Shown in pieces: positions 17,882 through 26,314 of a stretch of 64,000 bases of DNA (position 1 is the stretch's first letter; each line of letters starts with the position of its first letter). The notes beneath the pieces are model-generated. The model worked only from the letters and a program-made list of their open reading frames with translations. It did not search any database and had not been told where the DNA came from. The stretch is from an uncultured Flavobacteriales bacterium (lineage in GTDB: Bacteria > Bacteroidota > Bacteroidia > CAIKAF01): assembly GCA_903825395.1 (NCBI GenBank), contig CAIKAF010000003.1:1-64000 (forward strand), written 5' to 3'. The translations under genes and the position numbers were made by a program.

Positions 17882-19689
17882 TCCAACCGGGTTTGAAGCA
17901 TGCGTTCCTCAAGCGCAGGCCGGGTTATCGTATCCGTAAGGTATTTCTCCATAATCAATGAAGCTATTGGAGCCGCATAGGTGGCCCCAAAACCTCCATT
18001 TTCAACAAGTACACCAATGGCAATTCGGGGTTTGTTTGAAGGCGCAAAAGCCATAAAGACAGAGTGGTCTTTTCCATGTGGATTCTGTGCTGTTCCTGTT
18101 TTTCCATACACCGGAATGGAATCTAGGCGTGCTACTTTTGCTGTTCCGCCTGGCTTATGGACTGCTCCATACATGCCATCCCAAGCAATTTGAAAATGGG
18201 AAGTATCTATTCGGGTGTAGTTCTTTTTGAACGTAGTGTCGGGAAGTGATTTGCCGTTCAGTGCCTTTCCCAAGTGAGGTGAAATAAAATAACCACGGTT
18301 CGCAATAACCGCAGCTAAATTAGCAATTTGCAAGGCATTGGCTTTTAATTCGCCTTGTCCGATACCCAATGAAATAATGGTCAATCCTCTCCATTTGCCC
18401 TTTCCATGCACGCGGTCGTAGTACTCCGGAGCTGGCAATAGGCCCGTTTTTGCCTCGGGGATATCGGTTCCCAATTTGGTTCCAAAACCAAAGCGTTTAG
18501 CTCCCTGATACCAAGCGCTATAGGCTTGTCTGGGATTGAGTCCGGTTTTGGTCAGTTCATTAAAAACATGGCAATAATACGCATTGCAACTGGTGGTAAT
18601 GGAGAACCGTAAATCGGCATTGGGGTGCCCGTGGCAACCCACGGTATGCGCTGCCGACAATCGAAAACCGCCACCGCAGGGAACCACTGTGGAAGGATTA
18701 ATTACCCCTGCCTGCAATCCCAACATGGCATTCATAACCTTAAAGGTTGAACCTGGCGGGTATCCGTCCATCACGGCTCGGTTCAACATGGGTTTAGCGG
18801 GGTCTAAAATCAGGCTGCCATAATGCTGCCTAAGGTTTCTGCCCACCATCCAATTGGGGTCGTACGATGGCGATGAAACCAAGACCAAAATTTCTCCTGT
18901 TGCAGGTTCAATGGCTACGATGGCTCCGCGTTTCCCTTGCATTAATTGTTCGCCGTATTTCTGCAATTCAATGTCAAGGGTGGTGGTTAAATCGCTTCCG
19001 GGCACAGGAAGCGTATCGTACACCCCATCCATGTAACTCCCCTTTTCATTGTTTCGAACGTCCACATACACCTTTCTAACCCCTTTAATTCCTCGTAAAT
19101 AAAATTCATACGCCCGCTCAATTCCGGCCACTCCCACGTAATCGCCGGGTTGATAATAGGGGTCAGATTCCAGCACCGAGGCATCAGCTTCACGTGCATA
19201 CCCTAGGGCATGCGCTGCGAACGGTTCAGGATACCGGCGTACCGAGCGCTTTTCCACATATAAGCCGGGAAATCGGAACATTTTCTCTTGAAAAGCGGCA
19301 ATTGATTTTTGAGATAAATCTCGAATTAGCGGCTGTGGCTGCCGTTTATATCTTCGTTTTTTCTCGATGTTTTTATTCACCTTGGCCCATGCTTTTCGCA
19401 TTTCTTCCAACGGAACTTCAGTTAACGTAGCTAGCGCTACAGTGTCCATGGCCTGAGTTTCAGAGGGTATCACCATTAAATCAAAGGCAAAATCATTGGT
19501 TGCCAAGACCTTGCCGTTCCGATCAAAAATATTACCTCGAAGGGGTTGATTCACAAGGCGACGAATGCTGTAGGTATCAGCCGCCAGCTTAAATCGGTCA
19601 TCAAGTCCTTGAAGAAAAAACAAGCGAACCCAAAAAATCAGTCCCACCAATACCATCAACACCAAGTAGATCCGCTGCCGATTTTCCAT
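17878..19689 (-). CDS. mrdA: Penicillin-binding protein 2
   Basis: 603 residues. One N-terminal membrane anchor, a PBP dimerisation domain (LRGNIFDRNGKVLATN), then a transpeptidase domain with PPGSTFKVM (SxxK), TTSCNAYY (SxN) and YGKTGTAQNP (KTG), so all three catalytic motifs are intact. It crosslinks peptidoglycan during elongation as RodA's partner. It starts 3 nt after mreD and overlaps rodA. Confidence 0.94.
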   Translation of the reverse strand: MENRQRIYLVLMVLVGLIFWVRLFFLQGLDDRFKLAADTYSIRRLVNQPLRGNIFDRNGKVLATNDFAFDLMVIPSETQAMDTVALATLTEVPLEEMRKAWAKVNKNIEKKRRYKRQPQPLIRDLSQKSIAAFQEKMFRFPGLYVEKRSVRRYPEPFAAHALGYAREADASVLESDPYYQPGDYVGVAGIERAYEFYLRGIKGVRKVYVDVRNNEKGSYMDGVYDTLPVPGSDLTTTLDIELQKYGEQLMQGKRGAIVAIEPATGEILVLVSSPSYDPNWMVGRNLRQHYGSLILDPAKPMLNRAVMDGYPPGSTFKVMNAMLGLQAGVINPSTVVPCGGGFRLSAAHTVGCHGHPNADLRFSITTSCNAYYCHVFNELTKTGLNPRQAYSAWYQGAKRFGFGTKLGTDIPEAKTGLLPAPEYYDRVHGKGKWRGLTIISLGIGQGELKANALQIANLAAVIANRGYFISPHLGKALNGKSLPDTTFKKNYTRIDTSHFQIAWDGMYGAVHKPGGTAKVARLDSIPVYGKTGTAQNPHGKDHSVFMAFAPSNKPRIAIGVLVENGGFGATYAAPIASLIMEKYLTDTITRPALEERMLQTRLE

Positions 19690-19692
19690 GTG

Positions 19693-20202
19693 CTAGGCCT
19701 TTTTTTTGTAAAAAAGTCCTTGAACCAAACCGATAAGCAGCAAGGATAGGAACGTGTTGCCAAGCCAGCGGAACAGCAAAAGACCTGGTGCGCCCAAGGT
19801 AAATAGGCTGTACAACTGAAAGAAAAACTGATGCACGAGCAACAACCAAAATGCCATCCATAAGTAACGAAGCCAACCCAAACTTTTAGGCGAGGGTTTC
19901 AGGTTGTTTTCACGTTCATCTACCGATAAAAAATACCGAAGTATAAAAGGCTGCACAAAGGCCATTGCTGTTGTTGCCGCGGCGTGCAAGCCCCCCGTTC
20001 CCAAACCTAAATCTAAAATCAAACCGAATGAAAATCCCAACAGCATACGGGGAGCAGCGCTAAACTGGACCGGGAGCGAAAAGAAAAACATAGGATATAA
20101 AATAGGAGCCCAACCGGGTCCGGGTTCCAGCCGCGCAATCAATAACCATTCTATGAGTAAAAATAGAATGCTTCGGCCCAAATAACTTAAAAAAGAAATC
20201 AT
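19693..20202 (-). CDS. mreD: Rod-shape-determining protein MreD
   Basis: 169 residues with about five membrane segments (e.g. LLIEWLLIARLEP, GFSFGLILDLGLGTGGLHAAATT in pieces). MreD is poorly conserved, so the call rests largely on order: mreB-mreC-mreD-mrdA-rodA. Its ATG overlaps the mreC stop. It belongs to the elongasome at the inner membrane. Confidence 0.88.
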   Translation of the reverse strand: MISFLSYLGRSILFLLIEWLLIARLEPGPGWAPILYPMFFFSLPVQFSAAPRMLLGFSFGLILDLGLGTGGLHAAATTAMAFVQPFILRYFLSVDERENNLKPSPKSLGWLRYLWMAFWLLLVHQFFFQLYSLFTLGAPGLLLFRWLGNTFLSLLLIGLVQGLFYKKKA

Positions 20203-21029
20203 GGGGCCGTTGGTTTTTCAAGTGAATCTTGCTCGGCTTGATAGGTGTAATCCAAAACCAATACATGGTCAAGGGCCGAAAACCGACTGGCAAAACGAAT
20301 GTATGCATGCCCGGCCTCTACATCTTGGTCGGTCCGCTTTTTTGTAACATACCCCACCGGTAGCCCGCGAGGAAAAATAGAAGATAAACCACTGGTTTCA
20401 ACTGTATCTCCGGGCTGAACCTTAACGTGTGTGGCCAGACCTTCAATCCGCGCACAACAGGACGATTTTCCATCCCAAACCAAATTCCCAAATTCACCGG
20501 AAGATTTAAGCCGAACCGAAAGAAGCAAACCCTGTCCCTCGTTCATCAAGGTTAAGCCTGTAGACAAGTGCGGACTCACCTGGGTAATGACCCCCACTAC
20601 TCCACCAGGCCCAATCACACCCATATCCGCTCGCAATCCCTGCAAGCTTCCGCGGTCGATGGTGAATCTGTTTTGACTTTGATTTAAGGTTAGATGTATT
20701 AACCGAGCGGGCAACCATTTGTACGGAACGCTGAGCGAAGTATCGCTCGACCAACAAAGGCTTTCTGACTGAATTTGTTGCTGCAGTACCTGCCGACGAA
20801 GTCGAGTAAGTTCCCTGTTGAGCAGTTCATTTTCTTCGGTCAAAAAGAAAAAATGTTCCATTTCCTTAATCCAAGTCCACCATTGTTTGGTAAGTGGGCT
20901 TGTAGTTTCAAACAGTACCGATTGGTGATAGCGAAAATGCCGAACGACAAAAACCAGAGAAATTCCATGCAGCAACAAAAAAACCCACAACAGGCGCAAC
21001 TTGCGCAGTATAAGAAACAGGTTTTTCAT
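20199..21029 (-). CDS. mreC: Rod-shape-determining protein MreC
   Basis: 276 residues. One N-terminal membrane segment (about 12-32), a short coiled coil (EENELLNRELTRLRRQVLQQQ), then the periplasmic MreC beta domain with GVIGPGGVVGVITQVSPHLSTGLTL in pieces and DTVETSGLSSIFPRGLPVGYV. It links MreB filaments to periplasmic wall enzymes. It starts 13 nt after the mreB stop. Confidence 0.92.
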   Translation of the reverse strand: MKNLFLILRKLRLLWVFLLLHGISLVFVVRHFRYHQSVLFETTSPLTKQWWTWIKEMEHFFFLTEENELLNRELTRLRRQVLQQQIQSESLCWSSDTSLSVPYKWLPARLIHLTLNQSQNRFTIDRGSLQGLRADMGVIGPGGVVGVITQVSPHLSTGLTLMNEGQGLLLSVRLKSSGEFGNLVWDGKSSCCARIEGLATHVKVQPGDTVETSGLSSIFPRGLPVGYVTKKRTDQDVEAGHAYIRFASRFSALDHVLVLDYTYQAEQDSLEKPTAP

Positions 21030-21042
21030 GAAGGCTTGGCCA

Positions 21043-22065
21043 TCAACGAATTAGGAAAGGATACCGATCCATATTCTTCAATGCCAAACCGGTTCCCCGG
21101 GCCACGGCACGCAGCGGATCTTCGGCAATATGCACCGGAAGTTTGGTTTTCATGCTGATGCGCTTATCCAAACCACGCAAAAGAGCTCCACCTCCGGCCA
21201 AATAAATACCAGTTTTAAAAATATCCGCACTCAATTCTGGGGGAGTCATTTCAAGCGCGCTGTGGATGGCGGCTTCAATTTTACTAATGGTTTTGTCAAT
21301 CGCGTAGGCAATTTCCTGATATGAAACGGTAATTTCTTTAGGAATTCCAGTCATCATATCGCGCCCATGTACGGCAAAATCTGCCGGAGGATTTTCCAGT
21401 TCTTGCAATGCAGCGCCCACCTCAATTTTAATGCGTTCAGCGGTGCGCTCACCGATGTTAATGTTGTGCTGCCGGCGCATGTAATCTTCAATGTCATGGG
21501 TCAAATCATCTCCGGCCACACGAATGGACTTATCGCATACAATTCCACCCAACGAAATAACCGCAATTTCAGAAGTTCCTCCGCCAATGTCAATAATCAT
21601 ATTGCCTTGAGGCTCTTCAACATCAATTCCAATTCCCAACGCAGCGGCCATGGGCTCATGAATCAAACAAACTTCCTTTCCTCCTGCATGTTCGGCCGAA
21701 TCTTTTACTGCCCGCTTTTCAACTTCAGTAATTCCAGAAGGGATGCAAATTACCATCCGTAAAGAAGGCTTAAACCAGCGTTTGGTGTCGTTGATTTTTT
21801 TAATCATCCCGCGAATCATTTCTTCGGCGGCATAAAAATCAGCAATTACCCCATCTTTTAGGGGGCGTATGGTTTCAATGTTGGCATTGGTTTTTCCATG
21901 CATCATCAGAGCCTGCTTTCCAATGGCAATTACTTTACCGCTTTTTCGGTCAACAGCCACGATAGAAGGTTCATCCACCACCACTTTATCGTTATGTATT
22001 ATCAGCGTATTCGCTGTTCCAAGGTCAATCGCAATATCTTGCGTCAAAAAATCTAACCAGCCCAA
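21043..22065 (-). CDS. mreB: Rod-shape-determining actin homologue MreB
   Basis: 340 residues. Actin-fold nucleotide motifs are present: DLGTANTLI at the N-terminus, DIGGGTSEIAVISLGGI (about residue 165) and the late LAGGGALLRGLDK. MreB forms membrane-bound filaments that guide side-wall synthesis, so the organism is presumably rod-shaped. It is the first gene of the five-gene operon; the 306-nt gap upstream contains GC-rich element copy 3. Confidence 0.96.
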   Translation of the reverse strand: MGWLDFLTQDIAIDLGTANTLIIHNDKVVVDEPSIVAVDRKSGKVIAIGKQALMMHGKTNANIETIRPLKDGVIADFYAAEEMIRGMIKKINDTKRWFKPSLRMVICIPSGITEVEKRAVKDSAEHAGGKEVCLIHEPMAAALGIGIDVEEPQGNMIIDIGGGTSEIAVISLGGIVCDKSIRVAGDDLTHDIEDYMRRQHNINIGERTAERIKIEVGAALQELENPPADFAVHGRDMMTGIPKEITVSYQEIAYAIDKTISKIEAAIHSALEMTPPELSADIFKTGIYLAGGGALLRGLDKRISMKTKLPVHIAEDPLRAVARGTGLALKNMDRYPFLIR

Positions 22066-22171
22066 GTGTACGAGTATTTCAAAGTTTAAAAGGTTGGAAC
22101 GTGTTTAAACGTTATCGAACAAAATTAAGTGAAATTTAAGTCGTTTCATTCCGAATCTTTGATTTTTTTTC

Positions 22172-22193
22172 AACCTTTTTGAAAGGTTTTTTT
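22172..22193 (+). terminator. Orphan plus-strand hairpin with T-run
   Basis: 7-bp stem AACCTTT/AAAGGTT with a TTG loop, running into seven T and directly into GC-rich element copy 3. Neither flanking gene is on the plus strand, so no obvious transcript uses it; it may belong to the element or protect mreB from antisense transcription. Confidence 0.5.
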
Positions 22194-22344
22194 GGGCGGC
22201 TATCCGGCTGTTGCTGCAAGTCCTCTGCAGGGGGCAAAACTGCAGCGGCTTTGCGGGGTCCCTCGTTCCTCGGGCCTCCGCAGCACGCGCAGTATAGCCC
22301 CCTGCATTGCGGGCTTTCCGCTCCATCCGGGCCGCGGGCCCCTC
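22192..22344 (+). repeat. GC-rich interspersed element, copy 3
   Basis: Begins TTGGGCGGCTATCCGGCTG right after a T-run and ends ATCCGGGCCGCGGGCCCC. It lies between the purH stop and mreB start, and is antisense to both. The 3' end matches copy 2. Confidence 0.7.
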
Positions 22345-22371
22345 AATCTACCTTGATGTTGTACTAAAAAA

Positions 22372-23883
22372 TCAGTGCCTAAAATGCCGACTTCCTCCCA
22401 GCACCATTTGAATGCCCAATTCGGCTGCCCTGCTCAACACTTCTGCATCGCGCACGCTTCCCCCCGGCTGCCATACCCATGATATTCCCGCATCTGCCGC
22501 CAGCTCAATTCCATCTGCAAACGGAAAAAAGGCATCTGAGGCCAGTACTGCGCCTTGAAGATCATGGGAAAACTGCCTTGCTTTCTGAATGGCTTGCCGA
22601 ACTGCATCAACCCGCGAAACCTGCCCTGTTCCCAATCCCAGCAAATACCCGTTTTTCACCAAAACAATGGCATTGCTTTTGGCATGTTTCACCAATGTCC
22701 TAGCCAATTTCATATCGCTGATAACAGAGGATGGAATTTCAGTACAATGACTCAAATCCCACTCTTCAGGCCCTGTTTCTAGTACATCAGCCTCCTGAAT
22801 CAACGTTCCTCCCAATATACTTCGCTCAGTAAATCCCGGCGAAACGGAATCCCTGTTCCACTCCAATACAATTCGGTTTTTCTTTTTTGTAAGAATTTCA
22901 AGGGCTTCTGTGCTGAATTCAGGGGCAATTAAAATCTCAAAAAAGAGGGCATCCAACTCGGTTGCCCAGGTTAAATCAACGGTATGCTTGGTTAAAATTA
23001 TTCCTCCAAAAGCGCTGATCGGGTCTCCAGAAAGGGCTTGTTCCCAGGCCAATTTGGCCTGAGTATGCAAACTGGCTCCACAAGGCGTGTTGTGTTTCAA
23101 TACGGCGGTAGTTGGCCCCTCTTTCTCTTGCAACAATTGCCAAGCTGCATCCAAATCCAGCAGGTTGTTGTACGACAATTCCTTACCCGAAATTTGCTTG
23201 AAAATCCGTTGAAGGTCACCGGCAAAAAATCCACGTTGGTGCGGATTCTCACCATACCTTAGTGCTTGAATGGGGCCTTCAGAAAGGGTGCTTTGAGGAA
23301 TTTCGCCCATCGATAACCACCGGTAAATATGGGTATCGTAGCTCGAAGTATGCTGAAACCCTTGAATGGCCATTGACAATCTAAATTCCGGAGTACTACC
23401 CCGATTTTCTTTCAAATGCGTCACCACGGGATCAACCTGCCCGGCATGACTAACCACCAAAACATGGGCGTGATTTTTCGAGGCCGCCCGAATTAAGGAT
23501 ACGCCCCCAATATCTATTTTTTCAATGCATGCGGAATAATCCTGCCCGGCAGATACAGTTTCATTGAAGGGATACAATTCAACCACCGCCAATTCAATGG
23601 GAGCTATTCCCACTTGCAAGGCTTCTTCAGCATCCTGATTCCGTTGAAGCAATCCACCAAAAATAGCTGGATGTAAGGTTTTAACTCTTCCCCCGAATAC
23701 CGCCGGATAGCCGCTTAGTTCTTCAACAGGAGTCCAAGGTAATCCCCATTCAGTCAGCGCATTACCAGTCCCTCCTGTACTAATTAATTCAACCCCTTCG
23801 GCATGAAGGTATTCAACCAATTTTCTGAAAGGTTCTTTGGTAAATACCGAAATTAAGGCGCGTTTAACCGGAGTAGAATTCAT
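22372..23883 (-). CDS. purH: Bifunctional AICAR transformylase/IMP cyclohydrolase
   Basis: 503 residues from ATG 23883 (MNSTPVKRALISVFTK); ATG 23898 adds five. The N-terminal MGS-like IMP cyclohydrolase domain (LISTGGTGNALTEWG, GRVKTLHPAIFGGLL) precedes the AICARFT domain (LRYGENPHQRGFF, LKHNTPCGAS, SDAFFPFADGIELAADAGI in pieces). It catalyses the last two steps to IMP. It sits upstream of the mre operon in the same direction. Confidence 0.96.
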   Translation of the reverse strand: MNSTPVKRALISVFTKEPFRKLVEYLHAEGVELISTGGTGNALTEWGLPWTPVEELSGYPAVFGGRVKTLHPAIFGGLLQRNQDAEEALQVGIAPIELAVVELYPFNETVSAGQDYSACIEKIDIGGVSLIRAASKNHAHVLVVSHAGQVDPVVTHLKENRGSTPEFRLSMAIQGFQHTSSYDTHIYRWLSMGEIPQSTLSEGPIQALRYGENPHQRGFFAGDLQRIFKQISGKELSYNNLLDLDAAWQLLQEKEGPTTAVLKHNTPCGASLHTQAKLAWEQALSGDPISAFGGIILTKHTVDLTWATELDALFFEILIAPEFSTEALEILTKKKNRIVLEWNRDSVSPGFTERSILGGTLIQEADVLETGPEEWDLSHCTEIPSSVISDMKLARTLVKHAKSNAIVLVKNGYLLGLGTGQVSRVDAVRQAIQKARQFSHDLQGAVLASDAFFPFADGIELAADAGISWVWQPGGSVRDAEVLSRAAELGIQMVLGGSRHFRH

Positions 23884-23922
23884 AATAAAACCAAACAATT
23901 CATTTTCCCGAAATCGAGGATG

Positions 23923-23930
23923 TATCTTTG
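23923..23930 (+). promoter_or_regulatory. -7 box TATCTTTG
   Basis: Perfect TAnnTTTG 65 nt before the ABC permease ATG, with no clear -33 TTG. Confidence 0.35.
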
Positions 23931-23995
23931 GACTGCAAAGGTGGATAATTTAGCTCAAAGTATGTAAGATTTATTGCCATTTTTTCTAGAAAACA

Positions 23996-25243
23996 ATGAA
24001 AAAACTCTTCTTGTGGTTGGCCAGTGCCTCGTTCGCCTTTCGAAGCCTCAGAGCGAATAAGCTCAGAACGGGATTGTCGTTGCTCGGCATGGTGATTGGT
24101 ATTTTTCTCATCATTTTTATCGGCTCTGCAGTTGATGCCTTAAAACGAAACATCAATGATTCCATTTCCAGACTTGGTGAGGAAGTCATCTTTGTGCATA
24201 AATGGTCTTGGGAAGGTGGATTTAGTTATCCGTTCTGGAAATTCATGATGCGTCCACAGCCGAATTTAAGAGAGGCGCATTTGCTGCAAGACCGATTGGG
24301 CCCAATTGCACGGGTTTCATTTCAAGCCCAAGGCAATTCGATGGTTCGCAGTTCAAAATTTGCGCTCGAATCCATTGGAATTTATGGTCAAGCTGAAGGA
24401 ATGGATTTGGTTAGCCCCTTAGAAATCAATTTGGGCCGGTATTTTTCTGAAATGGAAATCATGACGGGACGCGATGTATGCATTATCGGTCCTGAAATTG
24501 CACAGAATTTATTTCCCGGTGCCCGTCCTGTAGGCCAATCCATTCGAATTGGTCCTCGAAAATTTAGCGTTATCGGCGTTACAGAAACCAAAGGAGAATC
24601 GCTAATTGACATCGGTGAAGACGAACGGATTTACATTCCATTCGGAGCATTTAAGTCTCTTTTTGGAGTAAATGGCGGAGGTATTCATCGGGAAATCGTA
24701 GTAAAACCTATGCCTGGAGTTCCAAAATCTAGGGTAAGGAATGAGCTGCTGGGAGCCATGCGGGGGATTCGAAAAATTCATCCCTTGGAAGATGAAGATT
24801 TTAGCCTAAATGAGGCCAGCATGATTGCCAAAGAAACCGCTGGTATTACCGATATTTTGAATTTGGTGGCTATGCTGATTGGAGGTATGGCCATTTTGGT
24901 TGGCGGATTTGGGGTGGCCAACATTTTATTCGTTTCGGTTAAGGAACGGGTTCCCATCATTGGGCTTCAAAAAGCCTTGGGCGCAAAACGCTCTTTTATT
25001 TTATGGCAATTTTTATTTGAAGCAATTGCTTTGTCTTTACTGGGCGGTTTTCTAGGGTTGGCATTGGTGTTTTTAGCGGCTTGGGGTGTGCGTTCCTTCT
25101 CTGGTTTTGAAATGATTCTTAGTCTAGACAATGTAATCCGTGGGCTTTGGGTTTCAAGTGTGGTGGGATTGGTTGCCGGAATTGCTCCCGCTTGGTCAGC
25201 CAGTAAATTACTTCCGGTTGAAGCAATCCGTCAAGCTGGATAG
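23996..25243 (+). CDS. MacB/FtsX-type ABC transporter permease
   Basis: 415 residues. A cytoplasmic N-terminus with SLRANKLRTGLSLLGMVIGI (first membrane segment about 28-48), a large periplasmic MacB-PCD domain (about 50-285), then the FtsX domain with three membrane segments and KERVPIIGLQKALGAKRS. Such permeases are mechanotransmission or lipoprotein/peptide exporters needing a separate ATPase, which is not adjacent. The substrate is unknown. Confidence 0.88.
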   Translation: MKKLFLWLASASFAFRSLRANKLRTGLSLLGMVIGIFLIIFIGSAVDALKRNINDSISRLGEEVIFVHKWSWEGGFSYPFWKFMMRPQPNLREAHLLQDRLGPIARVSFQAQGNSMVRSSKFALESIGIYGQAEGMDLVSPLEINLGRYFSEMEIMTGRDVCIIGPEIAQNLFPGARPVGQSIRIGPRKFSVIGVTETKGESLIDIGEDERIYIPFGAFKSLFGVNGGGIHREIVVKPMPGVPKSRVRNELLGAMRGIRKIHPLEDEDFSLNEASMIAKETAGITDILNLVAMLIGGMAILVGGFGVANILFVSVKERVPIIGLQKALGAKRSFILWQFLFEAIALSLLGGFLGLALVFLAAWGVRSFSGFEMILSLDNVIRGLWVSSVVGLVAGIAPAWSASKLLPVEAIRQAG

Positions 25244-25288
25244 GTTGGTTTTACATTGATCAACATTCAAACAATTGACGGCATTTTT

Positions 25289-25296
25289 TAGTTTTG
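25289..25296 (+). promoter_or_regulatory. -7 box TAGTTTTG, 4 nt from ATG
   Basis: TAGTTTTG, four bases, then ATG 25301, the same spacing as at 15174 and 44850. It predicts a leaderless transcript. No exact -33 TTG. Confidence 0.45.
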
Positions 25297-25300
25297 AGGC

Positions 25301-26281
25301 ATGGTAGAGGGATACAAACGACGGATTTTTTCTATTTCATCAGAGCAGGAGTTCAAAGAACTTGCCATCCAAGCCTTTCGGTACCAGGCTCAACATGTGG
25401 AGGTCTATGCCCGATTTATTCAAGCTTTGGGCGTAGATATCCAAGCGGTAAAGGAAATCCATGAAATTCCCTTTTTACCCATTGAATTTTTTAGAACGCA
25501 TCGAATTATAGACGCAGGACATTCCTCTGCCTTGGAATTTCATTCCAGTGGAAGCACCTCTGATTCGCGTTCCATTCATCATGTGGTTGATTCACAGCTG
25601 TATGAAACTTCGTTTAAAAGCTGTTTCCAGCAGTTTTTTGGCAATCCGGAAGAGTACATTATTCTGGCCCTTCTACCCTCTTACATCGAACGCCCAAATT
25701 CTAGTTTGGTGTATATGGTTTCAGAATTAATTCGGTTGAGCGCCCAGCCATTGGCTGGATTTTTTTCCGAACCCAATGCAGATTTCCTTGGCAATTTACA
25801 TGCTGCAACCAAAACAGAAAATCAAATTTTGGTCATTGGTGTAACCTTTGCCTTACTGGAATGGGCCTCCTCCAATCCGATTTCAATTCCTCAGGTAAAA
25901 ATCATGGAAACCGGGGGGATGAAAGGCCGTGGAAAGGAAATTATTCGAGAAGAACTCCACAGTACTTTGAAGCGTGCATTTTCGGTTAAATCAATTCTTT
26001 CGGAATATGGCATGACAGAACTGTTGTCTCAGGCGTATGCCTTTGGCAATGGCGAACTGACCTGCCCCCCATGGATGCGTGTTTTTTTCAGAGACCCCCT
26101 AAACCCCACGCAAATTCAGAATAATTCGGGGGGAATTAATGTGGTTGATTTAGCCAATATTCATAGCTGCTGTTTTATTGCTACCCAAGATTTGGGCGAA
26201 TTTTCTGGAGCCGGGTTCAGCGTTTCAGGCCGGTTTGACCATTCCGATGCCAGAGGGTGTAATTTGCTGTTTTCCCGATAA
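25301..26281 (+). CDS. LuxE-family acyl-protein synthetase-like protein
   Basis: 326 residues resembling LuxE/acyl-protein synthetases: IPFLPIEFFRTHRI, then the adenylate-forming-like loop EFHSSGSTSDSRS (about residue 83) and SILSEYGMTELLSQAY (about 230). LuxE activates fatty acids with ATP. No lux genes are present, so here it probably activates an acyl group for another pathway. It faces the E1 dehydrogenase gene convergently with a 33-nt gap and no clear terminator. Confidence 0.75.
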   Translation: MVEGYKRRIFSISSEQEFKELAIQAFRYQAQHVEVYARFIQALGVDIQAVKEIHEIPFLPIEFFRTHRIIDAGHSSALEFHSSGSTSDSRSIHHVVDSQLYETSFKSCFQQFFGNPEEYIILALLPSYIERPNSSLVYMVSELIRLSAQPLAGFFSEPNADFLGNLHAATKTENQILVIGVTFALLEWASSNPISIPQVKIMETGGMKGRGKEIIREELHSTLKRAFSVKSILSEYGMTELLSQAYAFGNGELTCPPWMRVFFRDPLNPTQIQNNSGGINVVDLANIHSCCFIATQDLGEFSGAGFSVSGRFDHSDARGCNLLFSR

Positions 26282-26314
26282 TCTAAGTACTCAAAGGCAA
26301 GTAAATTCGGATGC

